Below are positions 41,322 through 48,958 of a stretch of DNA of 64,000 bases, piece by piece. Source of the DNA: Marinovum algicola (lineage in GTDB: Bacteria; Pseudomonadota; Alphaproteobacteria; Rhodobacterales; Rhodobacteraceae); contig NZ_FNYY01000011.1 in assembly GCF_900109145.1 (NCBI RefSeq), forward strand, positions 62,001 through 126,000. Direction: 5' to 3'. The notes below the pieces were generated by a model. The model saw nothing but the letters and a program-made list of their open reading frames with translations, was not told the DNA's origin and did not search any database. Each line of letters begins with the position of its first letter. Positions within the stretch are counted from its first letter, which is position 1. The translations under genes were made by a program, and so were the position numbers.

Positions 41322-42504
41322 GAGATATTGCGGCAACCAGAGTGTCACTGCTGGAACGAGCGTGATGATTGCCAGCGCGATGATCAGCGGGATCAGCCAT
41401 GGCAGGACGGCTAGGGATACCTGTTCGATCGAGAGTCGGCTGATGCGTGCCATGACGAACAGGATCATCCCGACCGGCGGTGTCAGCAAGCCGATCATCA
41501 GGTTCAGCGTGAAGATTATTCCAAGCTGGACCGGATGGACATCGTAGCCCGCAGCCATCGGAATCAGAACGGGACCCAAGATCGTGATCGCAGCCGTCGT
41601 GTCGAGGAAGGCCCCCACGACCAGAAGCATGAGGTTCACAAGCAGCAGGAACACATAACGGTTGTCCGTCAGCGTCGACAGGCTTTCGGACAGCATCTGG
41701 GTCGCCTGACTGATGGTCAGCAACCACGCGAACACGGAAGCCGCCGCCACGATGAACAGAACCGACGCCGTCGTTTCAATGGTATCCATGACAGACCGGC
41801 TTAAAGTCTTTGCGGACAGGGCGCGGTATCGGATGAGGCCGAGGAACAGCGACCAGATCACGGCGGCCACCGCGGCCTCTGTCGGAGTGAACCACCCCAG
41901 TGTCATGCCGCCGATGCGAAGCACCGGAGTCAGCAGGGCAAGGACCGCCGAGAAGCTGAATATCACGTCGAGCAGCAGAAGGACGCCAAGCGACAGGCCA
42001 ATCGAGAGATTGGCATTCAAACCCAAACTTATCAGGACGTAGATAGCCACGGGGAAACTGACCACAAGGCCGATTTCCAGGACCGAAACGCCGAAGGCGC
42101 GTCCGTTGAACGGCATGTCCGTGCGCCAGCCTTTGCGCCAGGCGAGAACGAAAACCATTCCCATCAGCAGAAGCGTCATGAGCAGACCGGGAAGGAGACC
42201 GGCCAGGAACAGCGCGCCGACCGAGACGTTGGTGACCATTCCAAAAATGATGATGGGCAGCGACGGCGGCAGGATCGGACCGAGGGTGGCAGAGGAGGCT
42301 GTCACACCGACCGCGGTGTCCAAGGGATAGCCGCGATCTGTCATTGCCTTGATCTGCATCGTCCCGATCCCCGCAGCGTCGGCGAGCGCGCTGCCCGACA
42401 TCCCCGAAAAAACCACGGATGCGACGATGTTCACATGCGCGAGCCCGCCGCGCATCCAGCCGACCAATGACAGCGCGAAGCGATTTGTGAGCGATACCTG
42501 AACC
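41307..42504 (-). pseudogene. dctM: TRAP transporter large permease DctM, 5'-truncated by IS30
   Basis: About 400 residues of a DctM/TRAP large subunit remain. GLAHVNIVASVVFSGMSGSALADAAGIG, ILPPSLPIIIFG and a second half with GAFLDTTAAITILGPVLIPMA and LNLMIGLLTPPVGMILFV are diagnostic, with about ten membrane segments left. The first ~80 codons are missing: the frame enters the IS30 inverted repeat at 42505, and codons before that are IS sequence. Neither DctP nor DctQ genes are in the window. The remaining frame is intact, so the truncation looks recent. It is almost certainly non-functional. Confidence 0.85.
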
Positions 42505-42516
42505 GCGACTCCTATT
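42505..42516. repeat. IS30 terminal inverted repeat, left
   Basis: GCGACTCCTATT; the transposase stop codon (TAG on the minus strand) lies inside it. Confidence 0.8.
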
Positions 42517-43540
42517 GCCTGCGAGGGTAGGGGCTGCGGTGGATCTCCTCCATCATTTTCTCCCGGAAGACCTCGGCAGGGGTCTTCCAGCCGAGGCATT
42601 TCCGAGGCGTGTTGTTGAGCTGATCGCAGAGCTTCTTCATCTCGTGGTCCGTCATCTTGTTGATGTCACGCTTCCGGGGCAGCCACCGGCGGACGCGCCG
42701 ATTGGTGTTTTCGACCGTGCCCTTTTGCCAAGGCGAAGACGGATCACAAAACCAGGTCTGCGTGCCGATCTCGGCCTGCAGATGTGGCCAGCTTACGAAC
42801 TCGGTGCCGCGATCGAAGGTGATCGATTTGCGGGCGAGATGGGGTAGGTCCTGCACGGCCTTCATGATCTTGCCCATCACTGGTCTCGTTCGTTTGCTGG
42901 GGTTCCTCAGAAGCACGGTGAACCGACTGACCCGCTCAACGAGTGAAGTGACGTTGGACTGGCCAAGGTTCTGTTCGAACAGCATAAGATCAGCCTCCCA
43001 ATGTCCGAACTGACGACGATGCGCGACATCGTCAGGTCGGAAAAGGATGCTGACATCACGGTCGAACCTGGGCGCTTGCCGCTTTCTCGCACGGCGCGGC
43101 CGACGGGCCTTGCGATGTTCCGGCAGGTACCACCACAGCTCCTGCGCCATGCCTTCCGACGAGTAGATGTAGCGGTAGATCGTCTCCTGGCAGACCCGCG
43201 TCCTGGCACGCTCGAAGATCATCCGGTTGCCGATCTGCTCGGGCGTCCATCCAAGCTTGATACGGGTTACGACGGCCTTGCAAAGATCCGGATGCCGGAT
43301 CAGCTTTCTCTGCACGGATCGGCGCTTCTGCGTCCGCAGCTGGGCCGCATGTCCGAAGTACCCGGCGTACTTCTTCGGAAAGGCATCATCGGCCCAGAAG
43401 TTGCGTTTGATCTCTCGGTGAATGGTCGACTTGTGGCGCTTCAGAACCCGCGCCATCTCTCGGACAGGGACCTTTGCGTGCCACCAATCCTCGATCCTAC
43501 GGCGTTCATTCAGACTCAGTTGCGTGTAAGCGGCTCCCAT
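42512..43540 (-). CDS. IS30-family transposase
   Basis: The 342-residue DDE transposase begins with the IS30 helix-turn-helix (YTQLSLNERRRIEDWWHAKVPVREMARVLKRHKSTIHREIKRN, residues 5-47). It has catalytic Asp184 (GHWEADLML), Asp243 (ITFDRGTEF) and Glu277 (WQKGTVENTNRRVRRWLP). Length and motif spacing are those of active IS30 members, so the element may still be mobile. The start lies 48 bases inside the right inverted repeat. Confidence 0.95.
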   Translation of the reverse strand: MGAAYTQLSLNERRRIEDWWHAKVPVREMARVLKRHKSTIHREIKRNFWADDAFPKKYAGYFGHAAQLRTQKRRSVQRKLIRHPDLCKAVVTRIKLGWTPEQIGNRMIFERARTRVCQETIYRYIYSSEGMAQELWWYLPEHRKARRPRRARKRQAPRFDRDVSILFRPDDVAHRRQFGHWEADLMLFEQNLGQSNVTSLVERVSRFTVLLRNPSKRTRPVMGKIMKAVQDLPHLARKSITFDRGTEFVSWPHLQAEIGTQTWFCDPSSPWQKGTVENTNRRVRRWLPRKRDINKMTDHEMKKLCDQLNNTPRKCLGWKTPAEVFREKMMEEIHRSPYPRRQ

Positions 43541-43576
43541 GGCACGATCTCCTGATTAGATAACCCATTGGTTTCT

Positions 43577-43588
43577 AATAGGAGTCGC
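43577..43588. repeat. IS30 terminal inverted repeat, right
   Basis: AATAGGAGTCGC, the exact reverse complement of the left repeat. Confidence 0.8.
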
Positions 43589-43747
43589 ACTTCAAGGTAG
43601 CGCGCACCCGCGTACAACACAAACGCGCATAATGAAGTTTATGTTAACCAACTGGCGCCCTGAGCCGCTAAAACATTACGATTTGATAATGCCCCGGCAA
43701 GGGCGGTGCCACCGTACTGAAGTTACTCCTTTGCGAAAGGAGCGACC
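43589..43747. other. Gene-free junction segment next to the IS right end
   Basis: These bases encode nothing recognisable in any frame and do not continue dctM. The only structure is CTCCTTT-GCG-AAAGGAG at 43726-43742, a perfect 7-bp hairpin whose right arm contains a ribosome-binding-site-like AAGGAG five bases before the ATG at 43748. Confidence 0.5.
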
Positions 43748-43856
43748 ATGTTCAGAAAATTCGGATTGCTCTTGGGCCTCGCAACTGCTGTAGTTCTTCT
43801 GTTTATGGTTTCGAACAGATGCTGCCTTCTGCGAAGGCATCTGATTGAAAGCTCCC
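43748..43856 (+). pseudogene. Possible remnant of a small membrane-protein gene
   Basis: After the AAGGAG at 43737 an ATG opens MFRKFGLLLGLATAVVLLFMV, a convincing single membrane segment. The frame then runs antisense into the SpoIIAA-like gene and loses any protein-like character. I read it as the 5' end of a lost gene, or chance. The hairpin over its ribosome-binding site is noted separately. Confidence 0.25.
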
Positions 43857-44219
43857 CTACCTTTCACTTGCCCAAGCGATTGCCGCATCCGTTCCCGAGG
43901 GGTCGAACTGGCGAAGTTCGGCCTTGGTCAGCACATCGGCGAACTTGGTGCCCCACTCCATCAAAGCCCCTTCGCCCACCACAGCAACGCGGCGGAAGTC
44001 GTTCCTATGGGCTGTGTCGATCTTCAGATCTTCGAGCAGAGCGGACGGCCCCTCGTAGCCTTCAAACCTCGTAAGATCGAGAACCAGGCCGGGCTTGCTT
44101 GTCTCTTGCAGGCGCTGATGAAGCAGGGCGTGCATCCGCATCAGGTCACTTTCGCTGAGCTTGCCCTCGCAGGCAAGGCCAATCATCTCGTCATGATCTG
44201 TCAGTGTCTCGGTGAACAT
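43857..44219 (-). CDS. SpoIIAA-like (STAS-related) protein
   Basis: The 120-residue product matches the SpoIIAA-like family of small soluble proteins: HDEMIGLACEGKLSESDLMRM, GLVLDLTRFEGYEGPSALLEDLKI, and FRRVAVVGEGALMEWGTKFADVL. Family members bind lipophilic ligands or partner proteins; no enzymatic role is established. Here the gene starts inside the 3' end of the cation transporter gene (29-base overlap, AGGAG 8 bases before ATG 44219), so it is translationally linked to metal efflux. An upstream in-frame ATG at 44294 is rejected. Confidence 0.8.
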   Translation of the reverse strand: MFTETLTDHDEMIGLACEGKLSESDLMRMHALLHQRLQETSKPGLVLDLTRFEGYEGPSALLEDLKIDTAHRNDFRRVAVVGEGALMEWGTKFADVLTKAELRQFDPSGTDAAIAWASER

Positions 44220-45150
44220 GGTTTTTCTCCTCTTCTTCCGGCTTGCCGTGACCGTAAAGGTTGGCGTTTTGGTGCGCGCGGTCTTCGTGCTCAAATTCCA
44301 GACTCGAATGGCCGATGCTGAAATCGTCCTTCAGCCGGTCTTTGATCGTGGCCTTGACCTTTTCGATTTGACCCCAGCCGTCCGCTGTCAGCACGACGTG
44401 GCAGTCCAGAGCCGCCTCGTGCTCCTGCATCTGCCACAGATGCACGTGATGAACGTCCGCGACACCATCCACACCCCGCATCGCCTCAACGACGGCTTCG
44501 TTATCGATGTCCGGTGGACTGCCGAGCATTAGCGTGCGAATCGGACCGCCGATCTCGGTAAATGCGAGGTAAAGGATGTAGAGAGCGATGCCGATGGTGA
44601 TCGCCGGGTCGACCCACCGCATGTTGTAAAGGAGGATGAGCGAGCCGCCGATGATGACCGCCACGGAGGCCAAAGCGTCCGACAGGTTGTGCAGGAAGAG
44701 TGCACGGATGTTCACGCTGCCTTTTTGCATCGAATAGGTGAGCATTGCCGTCAACGTGTCGACGACCAGTGCCACACCGCCCAGGATCACCACCGTCCAG
44801 CCCTGTACCTCTGGTGGGTCGATCATGCGCATGCCACCCTCGTAGATCAGGTAGAAGCCGATCAGGATAAGTGTCGTGTAGTTGATGAGCGCTGCGACGA
44901 TTTCTACCCGCCCATAGCCGAAGGTCATGCGCTTGTCCGCCGGGCGGCGTGCGATCTTACGCGCGAGGAAGGCGATCACCAGCGACGCCATGTCCGAGAA
45001 ATTGTGCAGGGCATCCGCGATCAGCGCGAGGCTGCCGGAAAGGATCCCGCCGGCGATCTGCGCGACCGTCAGGAGGCCGTTGGCCCAGATGGCGATGGAG
45101 ACGCGACGATCACCGGAATCTGGGTCGATATGGGCGTGGTCGTGAGCCAT
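44191..45150 (-). CDS. Cation diffusion facilitator (ZitB/CzcD-type) efflux protein
   Basis: The 319-residue CDF exporter has six membrane segments and metal sites HNFSD (segment 2) and HNLSDALAS (segment 5), then a cytoplasmic ferredoxin-like domain with VHHVHLWQMQEHEAALDCHVVL. The His-rich N-terminus (MAHDHAHIDPD) and C-terminus are typical of Zn/Co/Cd exporters. The HxxxD pairs favour zinc. AAAAGGA lies 9 bases before ATG 45150. It is downstream of the CBS gene and followed by the SpoIIAA-like gene; a MerR-type promoter at 45901-45931 points at this group. Confidence 0.92.
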   Translation of the reverse strand: MAHDHAHIDPDSGDRRVSIAIWANGLLTVAQIAGGILSGSLALIADALHNFSDMASLVIAFLARKIARRPADKRMTFGYGRVEIVAALINYTTLILIGFYLIYEGGMRMIDPPEVQGWTVVILGGVALVVDTLTAMLTYSMQKGSVNIRALFLHNLSDALASVAVIIGGSLILLYNMRWVDPAITIGIALYILYLAFTEIGGPIRTLMLGSPPDIDNEAVVEAMRGVDGVADVHHVHLWQMQEHEAALDCHVVLTADGWGQIEKVKATIKDRLKDDFSIGHSSLEFEHEDRAHQNANLYGHGKPEEEEKNHVHRDTDRS

Positions 45151-45187
45151 CAGGCGCATTCCTTTTCACGCGGGGGATCAAAACGAA

Positions 45188-45216
45188 TCAAAACGCGGGC
45201 GAGCGCCGCGTTTTGA
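45188..45216. repeat. Perfect inverted repeat between the CBS and CDF genes
   Basis: TCAAAACGCGG and CCGCGTTTTGA are perfect 11-base arms around 7 bases. On either strand a U/A-rich flank follows, so it may be a terminator or attenuator that lowers CDF relative to CBS expression. Confidence 0.5.
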
Positions 45217-45293
45217 ATGTCTTTCTAATCGCGCAGAACGGACTGGCTTCATGCATTTAAATGCGGCCACCTCCGATCTGTCGCGCTGGTGGC

Positions 45294-45728
45294 TCAGCAG
45301 CAGCCGGAGTTCTTCTCCGGTTGCGACACTTCCTGAACCAACTCTGCGGTTTCCGGGCCGCTAGCCTGCCGCGCCACGTCCGCTTGAGCCACGATCCCAC
45401 AGCATTTGCCGCTCTCATCTTGAACCACGCTGCGGCGCACCTGCTTTTCTTCCATCTTACTGCAACAGCTTTCCACGTCCTCATCAGGTGAGACTGTTAG
45501 TACATCGGCGGACATAACGTCAGAAACGGGCGTGTCGGTAGGCTTGCCCTGCGCAACGGCACCACAACAAATGTCGCGGTCCGTGACCATGCCGACCGGC
45601 TCACCGACGTCATTTACCACCGGAAGGGAGCCGACCGACTTTTCATCCATCAGTTTCGCAGCGTCCTGGATCGAAGTCTCGGGACCGCAACAAGTTGGAT
45701 TGCTGGACATGATCTCGTGAACTTGCAT
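45294..45728 (-). CDS. CBS-domain-pair protein with five vicinal cysteine pairs
   Basis: The 144-residue protein is a tandem CBS module: HEIMSSNPTCCGPETSIQDAAKLM...GSLPVVND..PVGMVTDRDI, then VMSADVLTVSPDEDVESCCSKM...RRSVVQ..GKCCGIVAQADV. All ten cysteines occur as Cys-Cys pairs, at 13-14, 54-55, 88-89, 109-110 and 143-144. The first and third are equivalent in the two repeats, as are the second and fourth. CBS pairs normally bind adenosine nucleotides; paired cysteines suggest thiol or soft-metal sensing. AGGAG lies 7 bases before the ATG. It is the first gene behind the MerR-type promoter at 45901. Confidence 0.88.
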   Translation of the reverse strand: MQVHEIMSSNPTCCGPETSIQDAAKLMDEKSVGSLPVVNDVGEPVGMVTDRDICCGAVAQGKPTDTPVSDVMSADVLTVSPDEDVESCCSKMEEKQVRRSVVQDESGKCCGIVAQADVARQASGPETAELVQEVSQPEKNSGCC

Positions 45729-45900
45729 GATTTTACTCCTTGCTTTGGTGATAGTACCTAAACCGGAAAACTGGTGTCCGAGTTCCTAGTATCGCGCTTG
45801 CCGGCAAGTTTTCGCACGCGGTTTGCAGCTGCCCGTTTTCAATCGGTCAGGGATCTGTCGACGGCGGCCATCAGATATCTCCTCGAATCGTTCACGAGAA

Positions 45901-45931
45901 TATGTAGTTGCTACAGTCACTGTAGCTTCAA
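45901..45931 (-). promoter_or_regulatory. MerR-type promoter for the CBS-CDF operon
   Basis: On the minus strand -35 TTGAAG and -10 TACATA are separated by 19 bases, the long spacer that MerR activators untwist. The spacer contains the perfect palindrome CTACAGT-G-ACTGTAG. The CBS gene starts about 170 bases downstream. Confidence 0.75.
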
Positions 45932-45940
45932 GCCCCGATT

Positions 45941-46561
45941 TCAGGCAATGTCCTCACTTGCCTGATTGTCATCGTGCACCGCCTTGTGGTGTTCACCATG
46001 CGCGTCTTTCAGGATTCCGACGCCACCCCAGGCCGCGATGCCGGCGACAATCACGCCCACGACTAGGTCCGGCCAGTTCGTACCGAGCCAGGCCACGAGC
46101 CCGCCTGCGACGACGATTCCGAGATTGGCCGCGAAGTCGTTCCAGCTGAAGGTATTCGCCGCTCGGATGTTCACGTCTGGATCGCGAAGCCTTGCCAGCA
46201 GCCAGACGCAAAGTGCGTTGATGGCCGCCGCTACCAGCGCCATGACAATCATGATGGTGCCAAGAGGATCCGATCCGCCGACGTAGCGGCGCCAGGCGTC
46301 ATAAAGGATGCCAAGGGCGAAGAGGATCAGCAGGCCGCCCGAAACGTTTGCGGCTCCGCGCTTCCACTTGGCGGAGCGGGACAGTGCGAAGAGGCTGATC
46401 GCGTAGACGAAACTGTCCGACAGATTGTCGAGGCCATTGGCGATAAGCGCGCTTGAATCGCCGAATGCGCCCGAGGCGAAGAAAGCGATTGCCAGCCCGA
46501 TGTTGAGACCCAGCACGATCCAGAGTGTGCGTCTTTCCGTTGCGTTTCTCTGCTCCGCCAT
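45941..46561 (-). CDS. CDF-like cation transporter without a cytoplasmic domain
   Basis: The 206-residue protein has six hydrophobic segments of CDF type, with NGLDNLSDS in segment 2 and NTFSWNDFAANLG in segment 5, where His of the zinc site is absent and Asn/Asp remain. It stops after segment 6 with a short His/Asp-containing tail, so the ~90-residue C-terminal dimerisation domain of CzcD is missing. Such short forms occur beside MerR genes on resistance plasmids. Substrate is uncertain (divalent metal). It is on the same strand as the MerR gene, 82 bases downstream. Confidence 0.82.
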   Translation of the reverse strand: MAEQRNATERRTLWIVLGLNIGLAIAFFASGAFGDSSALIANGLDNLSDSFVYAISLFALSRSAKWKRGAANVSGGLLILFALGILYDAWRRYVGGSDPLGTIMIVMALVAAAINALCVWLLARLRDPDVNIRAANTFSWNDFAANLGIVVAGGLVAWLGTNWPDLVVGVIVAGIAAWGGVGILKDAHGEHHKAVHDDNQASEDIA

Positions 46562-46643
46562 GCCGGGTATCCAAATTAGTGAATTGCCAATGAGTAACTA
46601 ACACCGGGCTTTTTGCGTTCCGATCAAAGGTCGTCGAAATTGC

Positions 46644-47072
46644 TCAGGCGCCGATCTCTTCATGGTCGGTCAGGCATTCGGAATGGTCGCGCAGTACCTC
46701 GAGCACACGGCAATCAGAAGTCTGTCCGCCGCTGCACTCATGCACCATCCGCTTCAATTCCGTCCGCAGCGCCTCGAGCCGCGCCAATCGTCGCTCGACC
46801 TGTTTGAGTTGCCGACGGGCGATTGCATCCGCCTCTGCACAGGACTTTCCCGGATGATCGCTGAGATCGAGGAGCTCACGGATCGCGTCCAACGAGAAGC
46901 CCAGTTGCCGAGCGTGCCGGACGAATGACAAGCGGTCGAGTTCGGCGTCGCCATAGCGTCGTTGGCCCCCCTCGGTCCTGCCGGGCTCAGGCATAAGTCC
47001 GATCTGCTCGTAATACCGGATGGTCTGCACTTTTGTTCCGGTCTTCTTCGCCAGAGTCCCAATCGTCAGCAT
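46644..47072 (-). CDS. MerR-family metal-responsive regulator (ZntR/PbrR/CadR-like)
   Basis: The 142-residue protein has the MerR winged-helix start LTIGTLAKKTGTKVQTIRYYEQIGLMPEPGRTEGGQRRY, the long dimer helix and a C-terminal metal loop. Cys78, Cys113 and Cys121 fall at the positions used by ZntR/PbrR/CadR for Zn, Pb or Cd, and Cys133 is extra. GGGGAG lies 7 bases before ATG 47072; a start at 47087 lacks this. Promoters with the expected 19-bp spacer occur at 45901, 47183 and 62812, so it probably activates efflux (CDF, ZntA) and the Sco operon. Confidence 0.92.
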   Translation of the reverse strand: MLTIGTLAKKTGTKVQTIRYYEQIGLMPEPGRTEGGQRRYGDAELDRLSFVRHARQLGFSLDAIRELLDLSDHPGKSCAEADAIARRQLKQVERRLARLEALRTELKRMVHECSGGQTSDCRVLEVLRDHSECLTDHEEIGA

Positions 47073-47090
47073 TTCCGCTCCCCACATTAC

Positions 47091-47105
47091 CTACAGTGGG
47101 TGTAG
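47091..47105. promoter_or_regulatory. MerR-box-like palindrome at the merR promoter
   Basis: CTACAGTGGGTGTAG has CTACA/TGTAG arms like the three other boxes. It lies about 20 bases before the merR start, where binding would autoregulate. No convincing -35/-10 pair with a 19-bp spacer is evident here. Confidence 0.45.
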
Positions 47106-47151
47106 CTTTATGCGGTGCGCATCACAAGCTTCACCTGAGTTTCACAGATAG

Positions 47152-47180
47152 GTGATTGTTGGCCGATCGGTGACAATCAC
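47152..47180. repeat. Inverted repeat upstream of the Sco operon promoter
   Basis: GTGATTGT and ACAATCAC are perfect 8-base arms separated by 13 bases and end 3 bases before the -35 of the Sco promoter. A second regulator site is possible. Confidence 0.35.
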
Positions 47181-47182
47181 GC

Positions 47183-47213
47183 TTGAACCTACAGTAGCTA
47201 GAGGATGTAGACG
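47183..47213 (+). promoter_or_regulatory. MerR-type promoter for the Sco operon
   Basis: -35 TTGAAC and a weak -10 TAGACG are separated by 19 bases; the spacer begins CTACAGTAGCTAGAGG, matching the dyad of the 45901 and 62812 sites. The first gene starts 37 bases later. Confidence 0.65.
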
Positions 47214-47249
47214 CACACAAAATATAGAATCAGGTTCGGGCGGAGCGGC

Positions 47250-47852
47250 GTGAGGCTTTCAGGTCTTCAGAAGGTATTGTGGGTGTTGGCGGGCGCGGCG
47301 GCGTTCGTTTTCATCTGGCTGTTGCTATGGTCCGACTACCGTGCCGACCTTGCCCGAGCCGAGAATGAACCACCGTTTCTTGCTGATTTCGAACTGACCG
47401 ATCATCGGGGCATGATCCAAACGGACGAAGATTTCAAAGGTCGCTGGATGCTGGTCTTCTTCGGCTTCACCAATTGCCCTGACGTCTGTCCGACTACGCT
47501 GTCCGAAGTCGCGGCCGTGATGGAGGGCTTGGGCGATGAGGCGGCAAAGGTCCAGCCGATTTTCATAACGATCGATCCGGAGCGGGATACGCCGACTACA
47601 CTTGCCGAGTATGTGCCCCTGTTCGACGCAGGGATCATCGGGCTGACCGGTACACCGGAGCAGATCGCCGCGACATCCGAAACCTTTCCGATATTCTTTG
47701 AGCGGATCGAGCAGGCGACTGCGCCGGGCGGATACACGATGGGTCACACGTCGCATCTTTTCCTTTTCGACACGCAAGCAGGCTTCGCGGACTCCTGGCC
47801 CTACGGCACGCCCGCCGAAGAGATCCTCGCCGATCTGAGACAGAGGATCTGA
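47250..47852 (+). CDS. Sco/SenC copper chaperone, copy 1
   Basis: The 200-residue protein is membrane-anchored by residues 8-27 and has a periplasmic thioredoxin-like domain. FGFTNCPDVCPTTL holds the copper-ligand cysteines Cys76 and Cys80, and YTMGHTSHLFLFD holds His166. Sco proteins deliver copper to the CuA site of cytochrome oxidase or act as periplasmic thiol reductants. Start is GTG at 47250 after GGAG. It opens the long operon and precedes dsbB by 5 bases. Confidence 0.92.
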   Translation: MRLSGLQKVLWVLAGAAAFVFIWLLLWSDYRADLARAENEPPFLADFELTDHRGMIQTDEDFKGRWMLVFFGFTNCPDVCPTTLSEVAAVMEGLGDEAAKVQPIFITIDPERDTPTTLAEYVPLFDAGIIGLTGTPEQIAATSETFPIFFERIEQATAPGGYTMGHTSHLFLFDTQAGFADSWPYGTPAEEILADLRQRI

Positions 47853-47857
47853 TCGTC

Positions 47858-48280
47858 ATGACCCGACTTTCCGGAGAGACGGCCCTTGGCCTGGCCTGGA
47901 TCATCGCGCTCACCGCGTCGCTTGCAGTGCTTTTCATCGGCGAGGTTCTGGGGCAGACACCTTGCGTGCTTTGCTGGTTTCAGCGTGCCTTCATGTTTCC
48001 CTTGGCCATCATCCTCGGGCTCGGGCTCTGGTGGCAGGACCGGCGTGTGGGTCGCTACGGGATCGCGCTGGCCTTGGGCGGTGCCGCCGTCGCGCTTTGG
48101 CATATGGGCCTCTATGTCGGGCTGATCCCCGAACGCATCCAGCCCTGCACGGCCACCGGCCCATCCTGTACCGACGACAATCAACTGGTCTTCGGCATTC
48201 CGATTCCTTTGATGGCGCTCGTCGCCTTCGTGGTGATCGGGCTGCTGTCGGCCGTCTCACTGAAGGAAACACAAGAATGA
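47858..48280 (+). CDS. dsbB: Disulfide-bond formation protein DsbB
   Basis: The 140-residue, four-helix membrane protein has the quinone-side CVLC (Cys36, Cys39) and a periplasmic loop pair Cys97/Cys104, as in DsbB, which re-oxidises DsbA with ubiquinone. It is on the short side, like DsbB homologues of alphaproteobacteria and Bdb-like proteins. The stop overlaps the start of the DsbA-like gene (ATGA), making an oxidase-thioredoxin pair. Confidence 0.9.
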   Translation: MTRLSGETALGLAWIIALTASLAVLFIGEVLGQTPCVLCWFQRAFMFPLAIILGLGLWWQDRRVGRYGIALALGGAAVALWHMGLYVGLIPERIQPCTATGPSCTDDNQLVFGIPIPLMALVAFVVIGLLSAVSLKETQE

Positions 48281-48936
48281 AACGACGCGGCCTCATCCTG
48301 TCCGTTCTCGCGCTCGGTGTCGCCGGTTTCGGCGGTGCCGCCTGGTATTCCAGCCGCCCCGACCCGATTGCCGCGGCCGATCCCATCGACCCTGAATTGG
48401 CCGACGCGCTGATCCGACCCTATTCCCCGATCCTTGGACCTACGGATGCGCCCGTAACCATCGTTGAATTCTTCGACCCAGCCTGCGAGGCATGCCGCGC
48501 TTTCTATCCGGTCGTCGAGGATATCATGGCGGAGCACGGAGACGCGGTGCGCGTTGTAATTCGCTACACGTCTTTTCACGGCGAGGCGTCAGTAGAAGCG
48601 ATCCGTGTGCTCGAGGCGGCGCGCATGCAGGACGTGTTTGAACCCGTGCTTGAGGCAGTCCTGCGCGAGCAGCCGAGGTGGGCCTCGCACGGGGCGCCGG
48701 AGCCGGGTTTGATTTTACAGATAGCTTCGACCGCAGGGCTCGATACGGATGCCGCCCGGACACAGATGCTGGCCCCCGGTGTTGTGGCGGTGCTCAACCA
48801 GGACCGAGCTGATCTCGAAACCGTAGGCGTGCGACAAACGCCCACGTTCTTCGTGAACGGCAAGCCTCTCGATCCGTTCGGTGAGGCCGAATTGCGGAGG
48901 CTGGTGGCAGTGGAAGTTGCGGCAAGCCAAAGCTGA
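48277..48936 (+). CDS. DsbA/DsbG-family periplasmic thiol oxidoreductase
   Basis: The 219-residue product has an N-terminal membrane anchor (residues 5-24) and a DsbA-like fold: VTIVEFFDPACEACRAF carries the active-site Cys70-Glu-Ala-Cys73, and VRQTPTFFVNG carries the cis-Pro loop. It should be the partner of the adjacent DsbB and could oxidise or keep reduced the Sco/PCu(A)C cysteines. A longer in-frame reading from 47962 runs through dsbB and is rejected; ATG 48277 is in the ATGA overlap. Confidence 0.9.
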   Translation: MKRRGLILSVLALGVAGFGGAAWYSSRPDPIAAADPIDPELADALIRPYSPILGPTDAPVTIVEFFDPACEACRAFYPVVEDIMAEHGDAVRVVIRYTSFHGEASVEAIRVLEAARMQDVFEPVLEAVLREQPRWASHGAPEPGLILQIASTAGLDTDAARTQMLAPGVVAVLNQDRADLETVGVRQTPTFFVNGKPLDPFGEAELRRLVAVEVAASQS

Positions 48937-48958
48937 TTCGCGGAAGCAGGAGAAACGA

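Larger units (their letters stand above)
42505..43588 (-). mobile_element. IS30-family insertion sequence
   Basis: A single transposase gene is bracketed by terminal inverted repeats whose outer 12 bases, GCGACTCCTATT at 42505-42516 and its reverse complement at 43577-43588, are identical. Total length (~1.08 kb) is normal for IS30. No clear target-site duplication is visible: bases outside the left end read ...TGAACC and outside the right end ACTTCA.... This fits a deletion or rearrangement after insertion. Confidence 0.85.

Noticed and set aside
42505-42599. Apparent N-terminus of the TRAP permease frame (about 32 codons)
   Set aside because: These codons are the antisense-frame reading of the IS30 transposase 3' end, not dctM sequence; the gene truly begins to be lost at 42504.
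45774-45965. 63-codon plus-strand frame in the CBS upstream region
   Set aside because: It overlaps the MerR-type promoter and has no ribosome-binding site or protein features.
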